Shown piece after piece: positions 28,549-38,289 of a DNA stretch of 64,000 bases (position 1 is its first letter; each line of letters begins with the position of its first letter). The stretch covers positions 384,569 to 448,568 of the forward strand of contig NZ_WXYN01000016.1 of NCBI RefSeq assembly GCF_016881065.1. Direction: 5' to 3'. The stretch is from Planococcus soli (GTDB lineage Bacteria; Bacillota; Bacilli; Bacillales_A; Planococcaceae). The notes under the pieces are model-generated. The model saw only the letters and a program-made list of their open reading frames with translations, was not told the origin of the DNA and made no database searches. The translations under genes were made by a program, and so were the position numbers.

Positions 28549-29739
28549 TTGTCAAAAAAACTAGATGCATTTTTAGATGAGAACTTAACAGAGTTAAAAG
28601 AACAAGGTCTTTACAATGAAATTGATCCGGTTGAAGGACCGAATGGCGCGATCATCAAAGTCCGCGGCAAAGAATTAATCAATTTATCTTCGAACAACTA
28701 CTTGGGGCTTGCGACCAATGAAGACTTGAAGCAAGTGGCAAAAGATGCCATCGATAAATACGGAGTCGGCGCAGGGGCGGTCCGGACAATCAATGGGACA
28801 CTTGATCTGCACGTGAAATTGGAAGAAAAGCTGGCCGAGTTTAAAGGAACAGAAGCGGCCATCTCCTACCAGTCTGGATTTAACTGCAACATGGCAGCGA
28901 TTTCGGCTGTAATGGACAAGAACGATGCCATTCTGTCCGATCAATTAAATCATGCATCGATCATTGATGGCTGCCGCTTATCAAAAGCGAAAATCATCGC
29001 GTTCAAACACTCTGATATGGAAGACTTGCGCCTGAAAGCAAAAGAAGCGACAGAATCAGGCCTTTACAATAAAGTCATGGTTATCACAGACGGTGTTTTC
29101 TCGATGGATGGCGATATTGCCAAGCTTCCGGAAATCGTGGAAATCGCGAAAGAATTCGACTTGATTACGTATGTGGATGACGCACACGGTTCAGGCGTTA
29201 CTGGAAAAGGGAAGGGAACCGTGAAGCATTTCGGTCTTGAAAAAGAGATCGACATGCAAATGGGGACCTTGTCTAAAGCAGTCGGCGTGGTCGGCGGTTA
29301 TGTAGCCGGCAAGAAAAACCTCATCGATTGGCTGAAAGTCCGTTCACGTCCATTCCTATTCTCGACAGCGGTAACTCCAGGCGATGTTGCGGCAATCACT
29401 GCAGCGGTCCAAATGATCATCGACTCAACAGAACTACATGATAAGTTGTGGGACAATGGCGATTACTTGAAAAAAGGCCTCGATGTCCTAGGCTTCGATA
29501 TCGGCCATTCCGAAACGCCAATCACGCCTTGCATCATCGGCGACGAAAAGCTGACGCAGGAATTTTCCAAGCGTTTGTTCGAGGAAGGCGTTTATGCCAA
29601 ATCGATCGTCTTCCCGACTGTTCCAAAAGGCACTGGACGCGTCCGCAACATGCCGACAGCTGCCCACACAAAAGAAATGTTAGATGAAGCCATTGCAACG
29701 TACGAAAAAGTAGGCAAAGAATTGGGCGTTATCAAGTAA
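28549..29739 (+). CDS. kbl: Glycine C-acetyltransferase (2-amino-3-ketobutyrate CoA ligase)
   Basis: 396-aa PLP-dependent alpha-oxoamine synthase. With CoA it splits 2-amino-3-oxobutyrate into glycine and acetyl-CoA, the second step of threonine breakdown after Tdh. Motifs: [21 protein letters not shown], and the PLP lysine in [16 protein letters not shown] 28549 is taken as the start because AAGGA sits 8 bases upstream and the length matches Kbl; an ATG 36 bases earlier lacks an SD. The likely partner tdh is at 35061, not adjacent as in B. subtilis. Confidence 0.93.
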   Translation: MSKKLDAFLDENLTELKEQGLYNEIDPVEGPNGAIIKVRGKELINLSSNNYLGLATNEDLKQVAKDAIDKYGVGAGAVRTINGTLDLHVKLEEKLAEFKGTEAAISYQSGFNCNMAAISAVMDKNDAILSDQLNHASIIDGCRLSKAKIIAFKHSDMEDLRLKAKEATESGLYNKVMVITDGVFSMDGDIAKLPEIVEIAKEFDLITYVDDAHGSGVTGKGKGTVKHFGLEKEIDMQMGTLSKAVGVVGGYVAGKKNLIDWLKVRSRPFLFSTAVTPGDVAAITAAVQMIIDSTELHDKLWDNGDYLKKGLDVLGFDIGHSETPITPCIIGDEKLTQEFSKRLFEEGVYAKSIVFPTVPKGTGRVRNMPTAAHTKEMLDEAIATYEKVGKELGVIK

Positions 29740-29746
29740 TAGACGA

Positions 29747-29785
29747 AAACACGCCGGGCACATGCTGCCCGGCGTGTTTTTATTT
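29747..29785 (+). terminator. Intrinsic terminator after kbl
   Basis: AACACGCCGGGCA pairs perfectly with TGCCCGGCGTGTT around CATGC, followed by a T run. Confidence 0.9.
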
Positions 29786-29799
29786 TCAAATATAAACTG

Positions 29800-29870
29800 T
29801 ACAGTCCCAATGTGGTGATATACAGTCCAAACGGAGAAAATACTGTCTAAACTCCGTCAAATACTATCCT
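29800..29870 (+). repeat. 21-bp-period repeat array, family C, copy 1 (4 units)
   Basis: Cores TACAGTCC (29800), TACAGTCC (29821), TACTGTCT (29841) and TACTATCC (29862); spacings 21, 20 and 21. The last unit lies inside the 3' end of the convergent M20D gene and the array covers its stop codon (29857-29859). Same core as the reverse-complement array at 42324. Confidence 0.75.
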
Positions 29871-31041
29871 CAGCCAATCCTTGCGCCTCAAAGTAAATCG
29901 CGGCGAACATTTTTGCTGTCACCAGCATCGCGGTTTCATTAAAATCGAAGTTTTCGTGATGATGCGGGTAAACGGCATCACCGTCTTCCATTTTGGCTCC
30001 GACAAAAAAGTAGGCACCGGGTTTTGCCTGTGTAAAATAAGTGAAATCCTCGACTGGCATGACCGGATCGATTTCCACGACGTTTTCTTCACCCAACACC
30101 CTGCTTCCTGCACTGCGGACATGATCGGCTTCTGCCGGATGGTTCCAGAGCGCATCATAGCCGCTTTCAATAAACACCTCAGCAGTGGCCCCCATAGCGA
30201 TAGCGACATTCTCCACAATCGTACGAAGACGCTGGCTGGCAAGTTTGCGCAGCTCGGGATCAAATACGCGGATCGTACCTTCGAGCACAGCTTTGCCGGG
30301 AATAACATTGTCGGCGTCACCCGCATAGAACTTGCCGATCGAGACGACCAATTCCTTCAAAGGGTCCGCATTGCGGCTAACGATCGATTGCAGCGCGATC
30401 ATAATGTGGCTGGCGGCCAAGATCGGATCGACGCCGTTATGCGGCTCTGCACCATGAGCTCCAGAACCGTGGATGATGATTTTAATGGTATCCTCAGAAG
30501 CTTGCAAAAAGCCGTCACGCAAATAAATGCGGCCGCTGTCCATTTTGCTTTGCAGGTGAGCGCCGTAAACAACGTCAACTCCGTCCAGACAGCCGTCCGT
30601 GATCATGGCACGCGCACCACCAGGCGACAACTCTTCGCCGAATTGGTGGATCAGCACAATGCTGCCCGGCAATTCGTCCTGAATGGCCATCATGGCTTTG
30701 GCGAAGCCCAGCAAAGCGGCAGTATGGCCGTCGTGGCCGCATGCATGCATGACGCCGGGCACAGTGGATTTATAGGGGACATCTTTTTGGTCGTCAATCG
30801 GCAAAGCATCGAAATCTGCACGAAACGCGATCGTCTTGCCGGGCTTGCCGCCACGGATTGTCCCAACAACTCCGCGTCCGCCAACTCCACGGCGAACATC
30901 CACGCCCATCTCTTCCAGTCGATCTGCAATAAAAGCAGGAGTATCCACTTCTTGATGCGACAGCTCGGGATGCATATGCAAATGCCTTCTTGTGTCCACC
31001 ATTTCTTTGTACAGCGATTCAATGTGCTGGGTTATTGTCAT
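29857..31041 (-). CDS. M20D family amidohydrolase/carboxypeptidase
   Basis: 394-aa dinuclear metal hydrolase like N-acyl-amino-acid amidohydrolases (YxeP/AmaA type). Motifs: RRHLHMHPELSHQE, FRADFDALPI, the metal-binding HACGHDGHTA (about residues 100-109, Cys and His ligands), the FGEELSPGGA block with the catalytic Glu, and VEDFTYF near the C-terminus. It probably removes an acyl group from an amino acid. ATG start with AAAGGAG. It is divergent from an enolase-superfamily gene, which may share the substrate family. Its last codons come from the 21-bp repeat array. Confidence 0.9.
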   Translation of the reverse strand: MTITQHIESLYKEMVDTRRHLHMHPELSHQEVDTPAFIADRLEEMGVDVRRGVGGRGVVGTIRGGKPGKTIAFRADFDALPIDDQKDVPYKSTVPGVMHACGHDGHTAALLGFAKAMMAIQDELPGSIVLIHQFGEELSPGGARAMITDGCLDGVDVVYGAHLQSKMDSGRIYLRDGFLQASEDTIKIIIHGSGAHGAEPHNGVDPILAASHIMIALQSIVSRNADPLKELVVSIGKFYAGDADNVIPGKAVLEGTIRVFDPELRKLASQRLRTIVENVAIAMGATAEVFIESGYDALWNHPAEADHVRSAGSRVLGEENVVEIDPVMPVEDFTYFTQAKPGAYFFVGAKMEDGDAVYPHHHENFDFNETAMLVTAKMFAAIYFEAQGLAEDSI

Positions 31042-31141
31042 CTCTTAAAACTCCTTTGGCTATAAAAATATAATATCAATCAGTCCTAAAATTCACTATA
31101 GTAGAAGTATACAGGAAGTTAAATCCATTGGAGGCTGTCAA

Positions 31142-32251
31142 ATGAAAATCACAAAAGCGTCATTGCATGCGGTGCGGTTTCCCCTCAACGAGCCGTTCAT
31201 CGTTTCCTATGCAACTTATCCGGATATGCCGGCATTGATCGTTATACTGGAAACTGATACGGGTTTGATCGGCTACGGGGAAGCGGTGCCGGATGAGCAT
31301 GTGACAGGAGAATATTTTACATCAGCATTTGAAATACTGAAGGAATTGTTCCTGCCAGCCGTGATCGGAATGAGTCCGTTCGACATTGAAGCCATCCATT
31401 CAAAAATGCAGGGCATGATGGCAGGAAACTCAGCAGCTAAAGCCGCTGTGGATATCGCTTGCTACGACTTGATGGGCAAAGCGGTGGGCCAGCCAGTCTA
31501 CAACTTGATTGGGGGACAAGCGACCACACACTTGGATTATCCGAGGGTTCTCAGCATCGAAGCGCCTGACGTCATGGCAGCGAAAGCAAAAAGCGCAGTT
31601 GAAATGGGCTATGCTTCTTTAAAACTAAAAGTGGGCAAAGGGCAGGCGCAGGAAGATGTGGACCGGATTTTAGCGGTTCGCGAAGCAGTTGGCAGAGATA
31701 TGCCAATACGTGTGGATGTCAATCAAGGATGGAAAACTCCGGGCATTGCCGTGGCAGCGATCAAACAGCTCGAAGGGGCAAACATTGCCTGGATCGAGCA
31801 GCCGATTCGGATGGGCGATATCCGTGGACTGGCTGAGGTTCGTTCGAAAACAGCGGTTCCGATCATGGCTGACGAAAGCATTCAGTCAATGGAAGACCTG
31901 CTGGAAATTATCCGGCTGCAGGCGGCCGATGTCATCAACATCAAGCTGATGAAATGCGCAGGCATTTTCCACGCCACGCAAATGGCAAAAACCGCCGAAG
32001 CAGCAGGCATGCTATGCCAAATCGGCTCCATGGTGGAATCATCCGTCGGTTCAGCTGCCGGCTACCATGTGGCGATGTCGCGCATCAATATCGAAAGCAC
32101 AGAACTCACAGGTCCTTTGCTGTTCAGCGAAGAAATCGGCGATTTAGACTACCAGCACCCTTACGTATTGTTATCGGGCAAACCCGGCCTTGGTGTAGAA
32201 GTCGACCAAGCGCAATTGGAGAAATTAACCGTTCTACAGTGGAATAGTTAA
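31142..32251 (+). CDS. Enolase-superfamily enzyme (muconate-lactonizing/dipeptide epimerase-like)
   Basis: 369 aa with the superfamily capping domain and TIM barrel. Catalytic landmarks: LKLKVGKG (first Lys pair, about residue 160), RVDVNQGW (metal Asp), WIEQP (metal Glu), MADES (metal Asp) and INIKLMK (second catalytic Lys). The pattern is that of the MLE subgroup, closest by memory to B. subtilis YkfB, the L-Ala-D/L-Glu epimerase. However the FDFDAPL motif that binds the dipeptide amino group is replaced by TELTGPL, so the substrate is probably different (for example an N-acyl amino acid, given the divergent amidohydrolase). Confidence 0.82.
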   Translation: MKITKASLHAVRFPLNEPFIVSYATYPDMPALIVILETDTGLIGYGEAVPDEHVTGEYFTSAFEILKELFLPAVIGMSPFDIEAIHSKMQGMMAGNSAAKAAVDIACYDLMGKAVGQPVYNLIGGQATTHLDYPRVLSIEAPDVMAAKAKSAVEMGYASLKLKVGKGQAQEDVDRILAVREAVGRDMPIRVDVNQGWKTPGIAVAAIKQLEGANIAWIEQPIRMGDIRGLAEVRSKTAVPIMADESIQSMEDLLEIIRLQAADVINIKLMKCAGIFHATQMAKTAEAAGMLCQIGSMVESSVGSAAGYHVAMSRINIESTELTGPLLFSEEIGDLDYQHPYVLLSGKPGLGVEVDQAQLEKLTVLQWNS

Positions 32252-32259
32252 ATATAACA

Positions 32260-32297
32260 AAAAAACTCGCGAACCCCACAAGGGCCGCGAGTTTTTT
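32260..32297. terminator. Bidirectional intrinsic terminator
   Basis: AAAAAACTCGCG pairs with CGCGAGTTTTTT around 14 bases; it serves the convergent epimerase-like and tcyC genes. Confidence 0.85.
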
Positions 32298-33045
32298 AGA
32301 TGATATCTGTTTTCTGGATCAAATTCAAAAAGCGTTGGGTCCGTTCTTCTTTCGGGTGATTGAAAATGTCCTCAGGCTTGCCGCGTTCGATGATGCGTCC
32401 TTCGTCCATGAACAGCACTTCGTCTGCAACGCCTTTGGCAAAGCGCATTTCGTGGGTCACCACGACCATCGTCATGCCTTCAGCTGCAAGATCTTTCATG
32501 ACCTGCAGCACTTCGCCGACTAGCTCAGGGTCGAGGGCAGACGTCGGTTCATCGAACAGCATGACTTTTGGTTCGAGTGCCAGCGCACGAGCGATGCCGA
32601 CACGCTGCTGTTGGCCACCGCTCAACTGGAACGGATATTCATTGATCTTTTCGCCGAGCCCGACTTTCGTCAGCAGCTGCTCGGCTTTTTTTCTGGCCAG
32701 TTTTTTATCCTGTTTTTGGACCGTGATGGGACCTTCCATGACGTTTTCAAGAGCTGTCATGTGAGGAAACAGGTTGTAATGCTGAAAGACCATTGCCGAC
32801 TGCTTGCGAAAAGCCATGATCTGCTTTTTCGACAACGATTTGGAAAAGTCGACGGTTTGCTCGTCAATTGTTACGGAACCGGAAGTCGGTGTCTCCAATG
32901 TATTGAGGCAGCGCAAGAACGTCGTTTTACCGGAACCGGAGGGACCAATGACCACGATAGCTTGCCCTTTTTGGACATCTGCGTCGATGCCTTTCAGTAC
33001 TTCAAGATCGCCGAACTTTTTGTGCAAATTTTTGATTGAAATCAT
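32296..33045 (-). CDS. tcyC: Cystine/polar amino acid ABC transporter, ATP-binding protein
   Basis: 249-aa ATPase of the polar amino acid import family. Walker [11 protein letters not shown]-loop HYNLFPH, signature LSGGQQQR, Walker [14 protein letters not shown]-loop VVTHEMRFA. It lies last in a three-gene unit with a permease and a lipoprotein that closely resembles TcyA, so cystine uptake is the best assignment. Start ATG with GGAG upstream. The stop overlaps a bidirectional terminator. Confidence 0.85.
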   Translation of the reverse strand: MISIKNLHKKFGDLEVLKGIDADVQKGQAIVVIGPSGSGKTTFLRCLNTLETPTSGSVTIDEQTVDFSKSLSKKQIMAFRKQSAMVFQHYNLFPHMTALENVMEGPITVQKQDKKLARKKAEQLLTKVGLGEKINEYPFQLSGGQQQRVGIARALALEPKVMLFDEPTSALDPELVGEVLQVMKDLAAEGMTMVVVTHEMRFAKGVADEVLFMDEGRIIERGKPEDIFNHPKEERTQRFLNLIQKTDII

Positions 33046-33081
33046 ATTGGACTCCTTACTGCAATCAGTGAACTGCTTTTA

Positions 33082-33783
33082 TTATCTGGAAACGTAGCGG
33101 TCAAAGCGATTTTCAAGCCTTCCTTGAATAAGTGACAAGGCAAAGCAGATGACCCAGTAAAGCAAGGCCGCTTGTCCGTATAACAGCAGGAACTCGTAAT
33201 TGGTCGCGGCGATTTGCTGGGCGACTCTGAACATCTCGGTAACCAGAATAAGAGATGCAAGCGACGTATCTTTAATTAAGCTGATGAATGTATTCGAAAG
33301 GGGAGGCAGAGAAACACGTGATGCCTGCGGCAAAATGACGCGCCGCAAAGATTGTGTGTAAGACATGCCGATCGTATCTGCTGCTTCCCATTGGCCTTTT
33401 GGAATCGATAGAATGGCTGCCCGGATCACTTCGGAAGCATAAGCTCCGACGTTCAACGAAAAGCCGATGACTGCCGCTGGGAAAGGATCGATTGTAATCC
33501 CAAGTGTCGGCAATCCATAAAACAGGATGAACAATTGAACCAATAAAGGCGTACCCCGGATGATAGAAACATAAATCCGGGCGATGATCTGGAAAATCTT
33601 AACCGTTGAAATCCGCGCCAAGGCTGTTAAAATCGCCAACACCAATCCGAAAATAAAGGAAATGATCGATAGAGGCAAAGTGAATTGAATCGTTGCCTCG
33701 ATTAATGGAAGAAATGAGGATTGCGCAATATCCACAAGCCGTTCCATTCTGACCGGATCCGAGAAAATACTATTCAAGTACAT
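33082..33783 (-). CDS. tcyB: Cystine/polar amino acid ABC transporter, permease
   Basis: 233-aa membrane protein with about five helices and the amino-acid permease block [16 protein letters not shown] plus the EAA loop [20 protein letters not shown] that docks the ATPase. One permease gene implies a homodimeric channel. ATG 33783 overlaps the end of tcyA by 14 bases; GTG 33789 and TTG 33792 are alternative starts in the same frame with no better ribosome site. Homologous in order and length to B. subtilis TcyB. Confidence 0.87.
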   Translation of the reverse strand: MYLNSIFSDPVRMERLVDIAQSSFLPLIEATIQFTLPLSIISFIFGLVLAILTALARISTVKIFQIIARIYVSIIRGTPLLVQLFILFYGLPTLGITIDPFPAAVIGFSLNVGAYASEVIRAAILSIPKGQWEAADTIGMSYTQSLRRVILPQASRVSLPPLSNTFISLIKDTSLASLILVTEMFRVAQQIAATNYEFLLLYGQAALLYWVICFALSLIQGRLENRFDRYVSR

Positions 33784-34597
33784 TTTCACCAAACCATTTT
33801 TCTGAAATTTCGTCGTATGTGCCGTCTTCGATCATGTCAGCCAAAGCCTGATTGACTTCATCCACGATTGCGCCGCTGTCCTGTCTGAACAACAATCCGC
33901 TTTGTGCAGCATCTTCAGACTCGTCGACAACTTTCACTTGTGCGTCCGGACGCTGGTTCAGGAAATCCAAAACTGTTAAGTTATCGTTCACTGTCGCGTC
34001 AACGCGTCCAGAGTTCAATAATTCGATTGCTTGGTTGAATCCTTCGACGCCTTCAAGTTCAGCACCAAATGAAGTTGCTGTTTCAGCATAATTGCTTGTC
34101 AAAGACTGCGCAGATAATTTGCCTTCCAAATCTTCAAAGCTTTGAATTTCAGTGTCGTCTTCTGCGACTACCAATACTGCAGTAGAAGTGATGTATGGAT
34201 CTGAAAACTCGTAGCTTTCCTGACGTTCCGGATTGATCCCGACCTGGTTGGCAACCATGTCAAAACGGGAAGCATCCAATCCTGCAAACATTGCGTCCCA
34301 CTGTGTTTCAAGGAATTCTGCTTCGACGCCAAGGCGATCTGCCACTTCACGTGCAATTTCCACATCAAAGCCAGTCAGTTCGCCAGACTCATCATGAAAT
34401 GTGAAAGGAGGGTATGTGCCTTCCGTACCGATAACCAATGTTCCCTCTTCCTGAACTTGAGCCAGTAGGTCTTCTGCAGCTCCGCCGTTTTCAGCTGCAT
34501 CGTCCGTGGTTGGATCTTCTTCAGTAGACCCTCCGCCGCAAGCTACCAATACCAGCATTGCCACTAATAATAAAAATGCCAAACTAAATTTCTTCAT
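33770..34597 (-). CDS. tcyA: Cystine/amino acid ABC transporter, substrate-binding lipoprotein
   Basis: 275 aa. Lipoprotein signal peptide with lipobox LVAC (Cys20), an acidic linker, then a type 2 periplasmic-binding fold: [46 protein letters not shown]. These blocks are nearly the same as in B. subtilis TcyA, the cystine receptor, which is why I favour cystine over other polar amino acids. First gene of tcyABC, expressed from a strong promoter at 34787-34815 with a long leader. Confidence 0.88.
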   Translation of the reverse strand: MKKFSLAFLLLVAMLVLVACGGGSTEEDPTTDDAAENGGAAEDLLAQVQEEGTLVIGTEGTYPPFTFHDESGELTGFDVEIAREVADRLGVEAEFLETQWDAMFAGLDASRFDMVANQVGINPERQESYEFSDPYITSTAVLVVAEDDTEIQSFEDLEGKLSAQSLTSNYAETATSFGAELEGVEGFNQAIELLNSGRVDATVNDNLTVLDFLNQRPDAQVKVVDESEDAAQSGLLFRQDSGAIVDEVNQALADMIEDGTYDEISEKWFGENVLE

Positions 34598-34780
34598 AAA
34601 AATTCTCCTCTATTCTTTTTAGTTTTGTGTTTCGTGATTCCGCTGGGACTGTAGATAATCCTTTAGTTGGTTCCATAAATAATGCGTACAAATAATAAAG
34701 CCGGTTTCACCAACTGGAATAGTTGGTTTAAAAATAAAAAAAAGGAATATTTATTTTTCAATCCATCGGAATCCTGAAGC
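34598..34780 (-). promoter_or_regulatory. Long 5' leader of tcyABC with inverted repeat
   Basis: About 180 bases lie between the predicted start point and the tcyA ATG. It contains a 7-bp inverted repeat, ACCAACT-5-AGTTGGT (34709-34727), and an A/T-rich run. It does not match a riboswitch or T-box that I recognise and no terminator is seen in it. A repressor operator or a structured leader are both possible. Confidence 0.4.
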
Positions 34781-34786
34781 TGATTT

Positions 34787-34815
34787 ATTATAGCACGCCT
34801 TTAATCCAGTCTCAA
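34787..34815 (-). promoter_or_regulatory. Sigma-A promoter of tcyABC
   Basis: On the minus strand TTGAGA, 17 bases, TATAAT, with TGC before the -10 (extended -10). Confidence 0.75.
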
Positions 34816-34938
34816 ATGAAGCGAACGCAAAAAAAATCTGTTTTGCATCCTTTTGATCAAATCGCACCAGTGCACGCATCCAGAGCGCTTCGAGTAATGA
34901 AAAAAAGGCACTTTGGAGTCTTTTCTTAAAGAAAGTAT

Positions 34939-34967
34939 TTGTGTTTTTAAAGAGAACATCTTATAAT
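34939..34967 (+). promoter_or_regulatory. Sigma-A promoter of tdh
   Basis: TTGTGT, 17 bases, TATAAT, about 90 bases before the tdh start. The 120 bases between the two divergent promoters hold nothing else I can identify. Confidence 0.65.
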
Positions 34968-35060
34968 AGCTTAATAATAAAGCTTAGATTAGCAGGGTTT
35001 ATAAGGTGTTTTTTGTTTTTTTAGACAGGACAAATGTTTAACCGAAAAGGAGTGTTGAAA

Positions 35061-36005
35061 ATGGAACGAATTATGATTACAGGTGCTTTGGGACAGATAG
35101 GGTCGGAGCTTGTCGGGAAAATGCGAAGCATTTATGGCAATGACAATGTGTTGGCAACAGATATTCGACAAACTGCCGATCAATCAGGCCCGTTTGAAAT
35201 ATTGGATGTAACAGATGCACAGAGAATGCACGATTTGGCAAAGGATTTTGGAGCGGATACAATGGTCCACATGGCAGCTTTGCTGTCAGCGACTGCTGAA
35301 GAAAAACCTCTTCTTGCCTGGAACCTGAATATGGGCGGCCTTGTAAATGCGCTCGAAGCATCTCGTGAGCTTGGCATGCAATTTTTTACACCCAGTTCCA
35401 TTGGCGCATTCGGTCCATCAACACCAAAAAACAACACACCGCAGGACACGCTGCAGCGGCCAACCACCATGTACGGGGTCAATAAGGTAGCCGGCGAATT
35501 GCTGTGTGACTATTACTATACGAAGTTTGGCGTCGATACGCGCGGCGTCCGTTTCCCAGGACTGATTTCAAACGTGGCACAGCCCGGCGGCGGCACGACA
35601 GATTATGCCGTCGATATCTATTACAAAGCGATTGAACAGGGCAGCTACACATCATACATTGCAGAAGGTACGTATATGGACATGATGTATATGCCGGATG
35701 CATTGCAGGCCATCGTCGACTTGATGGAAGCAGATCCTGCCAAACTGATTCACCGCAATGCATTTAATGTAACGGCCATGAGTTTCGAACCTGAACAAAT
35801 TGCAGCGTCGATCCGCAAGCACATTCCTGATTTCAAGATGTCTTATGCGGTCGATCCCGCCAGACAGGAAATTGCAGACAGCTGGCCGGACAGTATTGAC
35901 GCTTCTGCCGCTAAATCGGAGTGGGGCTTCAAGGCATCATACGATTTGGATGCGATGACTTTCGATATGCTGGAAAAATTAAAAAAAAAGCTTCAGCTCG
36001 TTTAA
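35061..36005 (+). CDS. tdh: L-threonine 3-dehydrogenase, SDR type
   Basis: 314-aa NAD-dependent extended short-chain dehydrogenase, the epimerase-like form of Tdh rather than the zinc alcohol-dehydrogenase form. NAD loop [11 protein letters not shown] (residues 6-16), catalytic YGVNK, and the family block [19 protein letters not shown]. It oxidises threonine to 2-amino-3-oxobutyrate, the Kbl substrate. ATG 35061 follows AAAGGAG; an upstream in-frame ATG has no ribosome site. Expressed alone from its own promoter, with a bidirectional terminator after it. Confidence 0.92.
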   Translation: MERIMITGALGQIGSELVGKMRSIYGNDNVLATDIRQTADQSGPFEILDVTDAQRMHDLAKDFGADTMVHMAALLSATAEEKPLLAWNLNMGGLVNALEASRELGMQFFTPSSIGAFGPSTPKNNTPQDTLQRPTTMYGVNKVAGELLCDYYYTKFGVDTRGVRFPGLISNVAQPGGGTTDYAVDIYYKAIEQGSYTSYIAEGTYMDMMYMPDALQAIVDLMEADPAKLIHRNAFNVTAMSFEPEQIAASIRKHIPDFKMSYAVDPARQEIADSWPDSIDASAAKSEWGFKASYDLDAMTFDMLEKLKKKLQLV

Positions 36006-36034
36006 GTGAATCCCATTAAAAGAGCTGAAATGAT

Positions 36035-36069
36035 AAAAACGCCATCCGCATGCCGCGGATGGCGTTTTT
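36035..36069. terminator. Bidirectional intrinsic terminator
   Basis: A 15-bp perfect stem AAAAACGCCATCCGC with its complement around ATGCC; it serves tdh and the convergent YjiH-family gene. Confidence 0.9.
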
Positions 36070-36076
36070 GGTTTGA

Positions 36077-37429
36077 TTAAAATAACAAATGTGCGACACC
36101 GACAACAATCGGCAAAGCAATGATTGTGCGAAGCAGGAAAATGACGATCAGGTCAAAGATGTTGACGGGTATTTTGGAACCCAACAACAATCCACCGACT
36201 TCAGACATGTAAATTAGTTGTGTTACAGACATAGTGGCGACAACAAAACGTGTCATTTCAGACTCGATGTCTGCACCGAGAATAGCTGGCAGGAACATAT
36301 CGGCGAAACCGACGACCATCAATTGCCCGGCTTCAGCTGCTTCCGGAACACCCAGCAAGTTCAAATAAGGAACAAAAGGAGTTCCCAGGATTGAGAATAC
36401 AGGGGTATATTCAGCCAGAATCAAGGCAACCGTACCGAACGCCATGACAACCGGCGCAACACCGATCCACATATCCAGGACGTTTTTAAAACCATCCTTG
36501 AAGAAATTGCTGACGGATTTATTTTCTTCCGCTTTTGTTAAGGCATTTTCTAATCCGTGGGAAGCTACACTATAGCCTTCAGGCACTTCTTCTGATTGGG
36601 TATCCTGGGCATCGCCGTTCATGAAAGTAGTTGGTTTTTGTGCCAAAGGATAAATGCGCGGCATGATCAATGCCAGAATGACTCCAGCGAGAATTACCGT
36701 TGCATAATAAGGCAGGAAGTATTGGCCGAGTCCGATTTCCTGAATAACAACAATAGCAAACGTGATTGAGACCACGGAGAAGGTCGTCCCAATGATGGCG
36801 GCTTCACGTTGTGTATATTTGTTTTGGACGTATTGAGTGTTCGTCAGCAAAACTCCGATTGTTCCATCGCCTACCCATGATGCCAAGGCATCGACGGAAG
36901 AGCGGCCGGGAAGGCGGAACAACGGACGCATGACTTTTACCATCATTGTTCCGAAGAATTCCAGCAATCCGAAGTTCATCAGCAATGGAAGGAACAATCC
37001 GGCAAACAGGAAAATGGTGAAGAGGAATGACAAAAGACCTGTACTTGATAAGAGCAGCCCACCTGTATATTCACTCCATACGGCTTCAGGCCCTATCTGG
37101 AATAGCACCATAATGGCAAATACAGCACCTATAACCCGGACAATGGTCCAGAATAAGTTCACATTGAATAGTTTTTCAAAGAAAGGTGCATCATGTTTTT
37201 CGTTAACTTTCCTGAAAATTGCCAGTACTGAGCCTATTGCGGCAATTAACAGGATGGCAAGCATGATCCAAGGCGCGATAGGTGCAATGGCATCAGCCAT
37301 AAGATTTGCCAGTAAAGCGATTGACACAATCCATTCGCCATCATACTTTACCGGAACGATAAATAGCAGAACTCCCAACAAGGATGGTACTAAAAACAGG
37401 ATCCATGTTGATGCTGAAAACTTTTTCAC
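36077..37429 (-). CDS. YjiH family membrane protein (nucleoside-recognition/Gate domain)
   Basis: 450-aa polytopic membrane protein with about ten helices. The GDGTIGVLLTNTQYVQNKYT segment and the later MSEVGGLLLGSKIPV match the Gate/YjiH family, related to spore maturation SpmA/SpmB-like proteins and nucleoside transporters. Transport substrate unknown. GTG 37429 is chosen because AGGGG lies 8 bases before it. Single gene between two terminators. Confidence 0.82.
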   Translation of the reverse strand: MKKFSASTWILFLVPSLLGVLLFIVPVKYDGEWIVSIALLANLMADAIAPIAPWIMLAILLIAAIGSVLAIFRKVNEKHDAPFFEKLFNVNLFWTIVRVIGAVFAIMVLFQIGPEAVWSEYTGGLLLSSTGLLSFLFTIFLFAGLFLPLLMNFGLLEFFGTMMVKVMRPLFRLPGRSSVDALASWVGDGTIGVLLTNTQYVQNKYTQREAAIIGTTFSVVSITFAIVVIQEIGLGQYFLPYYATVILAGVILALIMPRIYPLAQKPTTFMNGDAQDTQSEEVPEGYSVASHGLENALTKAEENKSVSNFFKDGFKNVLDMWIGVAPVVMAFGTVALILAEYTPVFSILGTPFVPYLNLLGVPEAAEAGQLMVVGFADMFLPAILGADIESEMTRFVVATMSVTQLIYMSEVGGLLLGSKIPVNIFDLIVIFLLRTIIALPIVVGVAHLLF

Positions 37430-37550
37430 AATTAATTCCCCTTTTCTTCGTGTATGAATACACAAGATTATAACTGATTATACAGCGGTTTTCCCCTATG
37501 AAAACGCTTTACAGCCAATGTTTATATTATCTGAAAACGTCCATAAAAAA

Positions 37551-37580
37551 TACCCCCAACTGAGAAAAAGTTGAGGGAGT
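37551..37580 (-). terminator. Intrinsic terminator after bshB2
   Basis: On the minus strand CTCCCTCAACT pairs with AGTTGGGGG around a TTTTCTC loop, followed by TATTTTTTATGG. It lies just past the bshB2 stop codon. Confidence 0.75.
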
Positions 37581-37585
37581 CTTTT

Positions 37586-38275
37586 TTAAAAGGATTTTTC
37601 GAAATCTTCATGCCAACGGTAATTGTAGAATCGTTCTTTTGTCAGCCAGTTTTCCGTCTCCGTATCGCCCTGCTGAAGCTTGTGTTCCATTTCTTCAAGC
37701 ATCCAGGCGGTTTGGGAGATATGGGCTTTCATGGAATTCATTTTTTGGTCGCGGACTTCCCGGATGTCATAAACGATATCCGGCTGGCCGAGCACCTCAA
37801 GGGTATTATTTGCAAAAGCAACGCAATGCAGTGTCGGGCGATCTGTCATCCGGCGGACAGCTCGGACTACTGCACGGGCAGTCGCTTCGTGGTCGGGGTG
37901 GACAGCGAAATCAGGATAGAAGGTGATGATTTTTGAAGGATTCAGCTCTTCGATTAAATCCGTCATCAGTCCGACCATCTTCTCGTCGTCTTCGAATTCA
38001 ATGGTTTTATCACGCAGCCCCATCATCCGAAGATCCGTAAGTCCCATTGCGTCTGCAGAAGCCTGAAGTTCCTTTTTGCGGATGACCGGCAATGATTCTC
38101 TTGTAGCAAACGGCGGGTTGCCTAAATTGCGGCCCATTTCGCCGAGTGTCAGACACGCATATGTAACCGGTGTGCCTTGCTTGATATGTGTGGTGATCGT
38201 TCCGGATACCCCGAACGCTTCATCGTCCGGGTGAGGGAAGACGACCAGCACATGCCGTTCTTGTGAAATTGTCAT
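37586..38275 (-). CDS. bshB2: Bacillithiol biosynthesis deacetylase BshB2
   Basis: 229-aa zinc deacetylase of the LmbE/PIG-L family. Zinc and catalytic motifs: HPDDEAFGVSG (residues 15-25) and VHPDHEAT (about residues 127-134). It removes the acetyl group from GlcNAc-malate, the second step of bacillithiol synthesis; B. subtilis YojG (BshB2) shares the role with BshB1. The yojF gene precedes it by 14 bases, the same pair as in B. subtilis. Related LmbE proteins act on other amides, but the yojF link makes BshB2 the best fit. Confidence 0.92.
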   Translation of the reverse strand: MTISQERHVLVVFPHPDDEAFGVSGTITTHIKQGTPVTYACLTLGEMGRNLGNPPFATRESLPVIRKKELQASADAMGLTDLRMMGLRDKTIEFEDDEKMVGLMTDLIEELNPSKIITFYPDFAVHPDHEATARAVVRAVRRMTDRPTLHCVAFANNTLEVLGQPDIVYDIREVRDQKMNSMKAHISQTAWMLEEMEHKLQQGDTETENWLTKERFYNYRWHEDFEKSF

Positions 38276-38289
38276 AGTGAGTCCCTCCC

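Noticed and set aside
29881-31065. A long open frame opposite the M20D gene, of almost equal length
   Set aside because: It has no recognisable domain, is rich in Cys/His/Arg, and lies fully antisense to a gene with complete catalytic motifs.
34598-34780. T-box, SAM or lysine riboswitch before tcyA
   Set aside because: No T-box sequence, no conserved riboswitch core and no terminator could be found.
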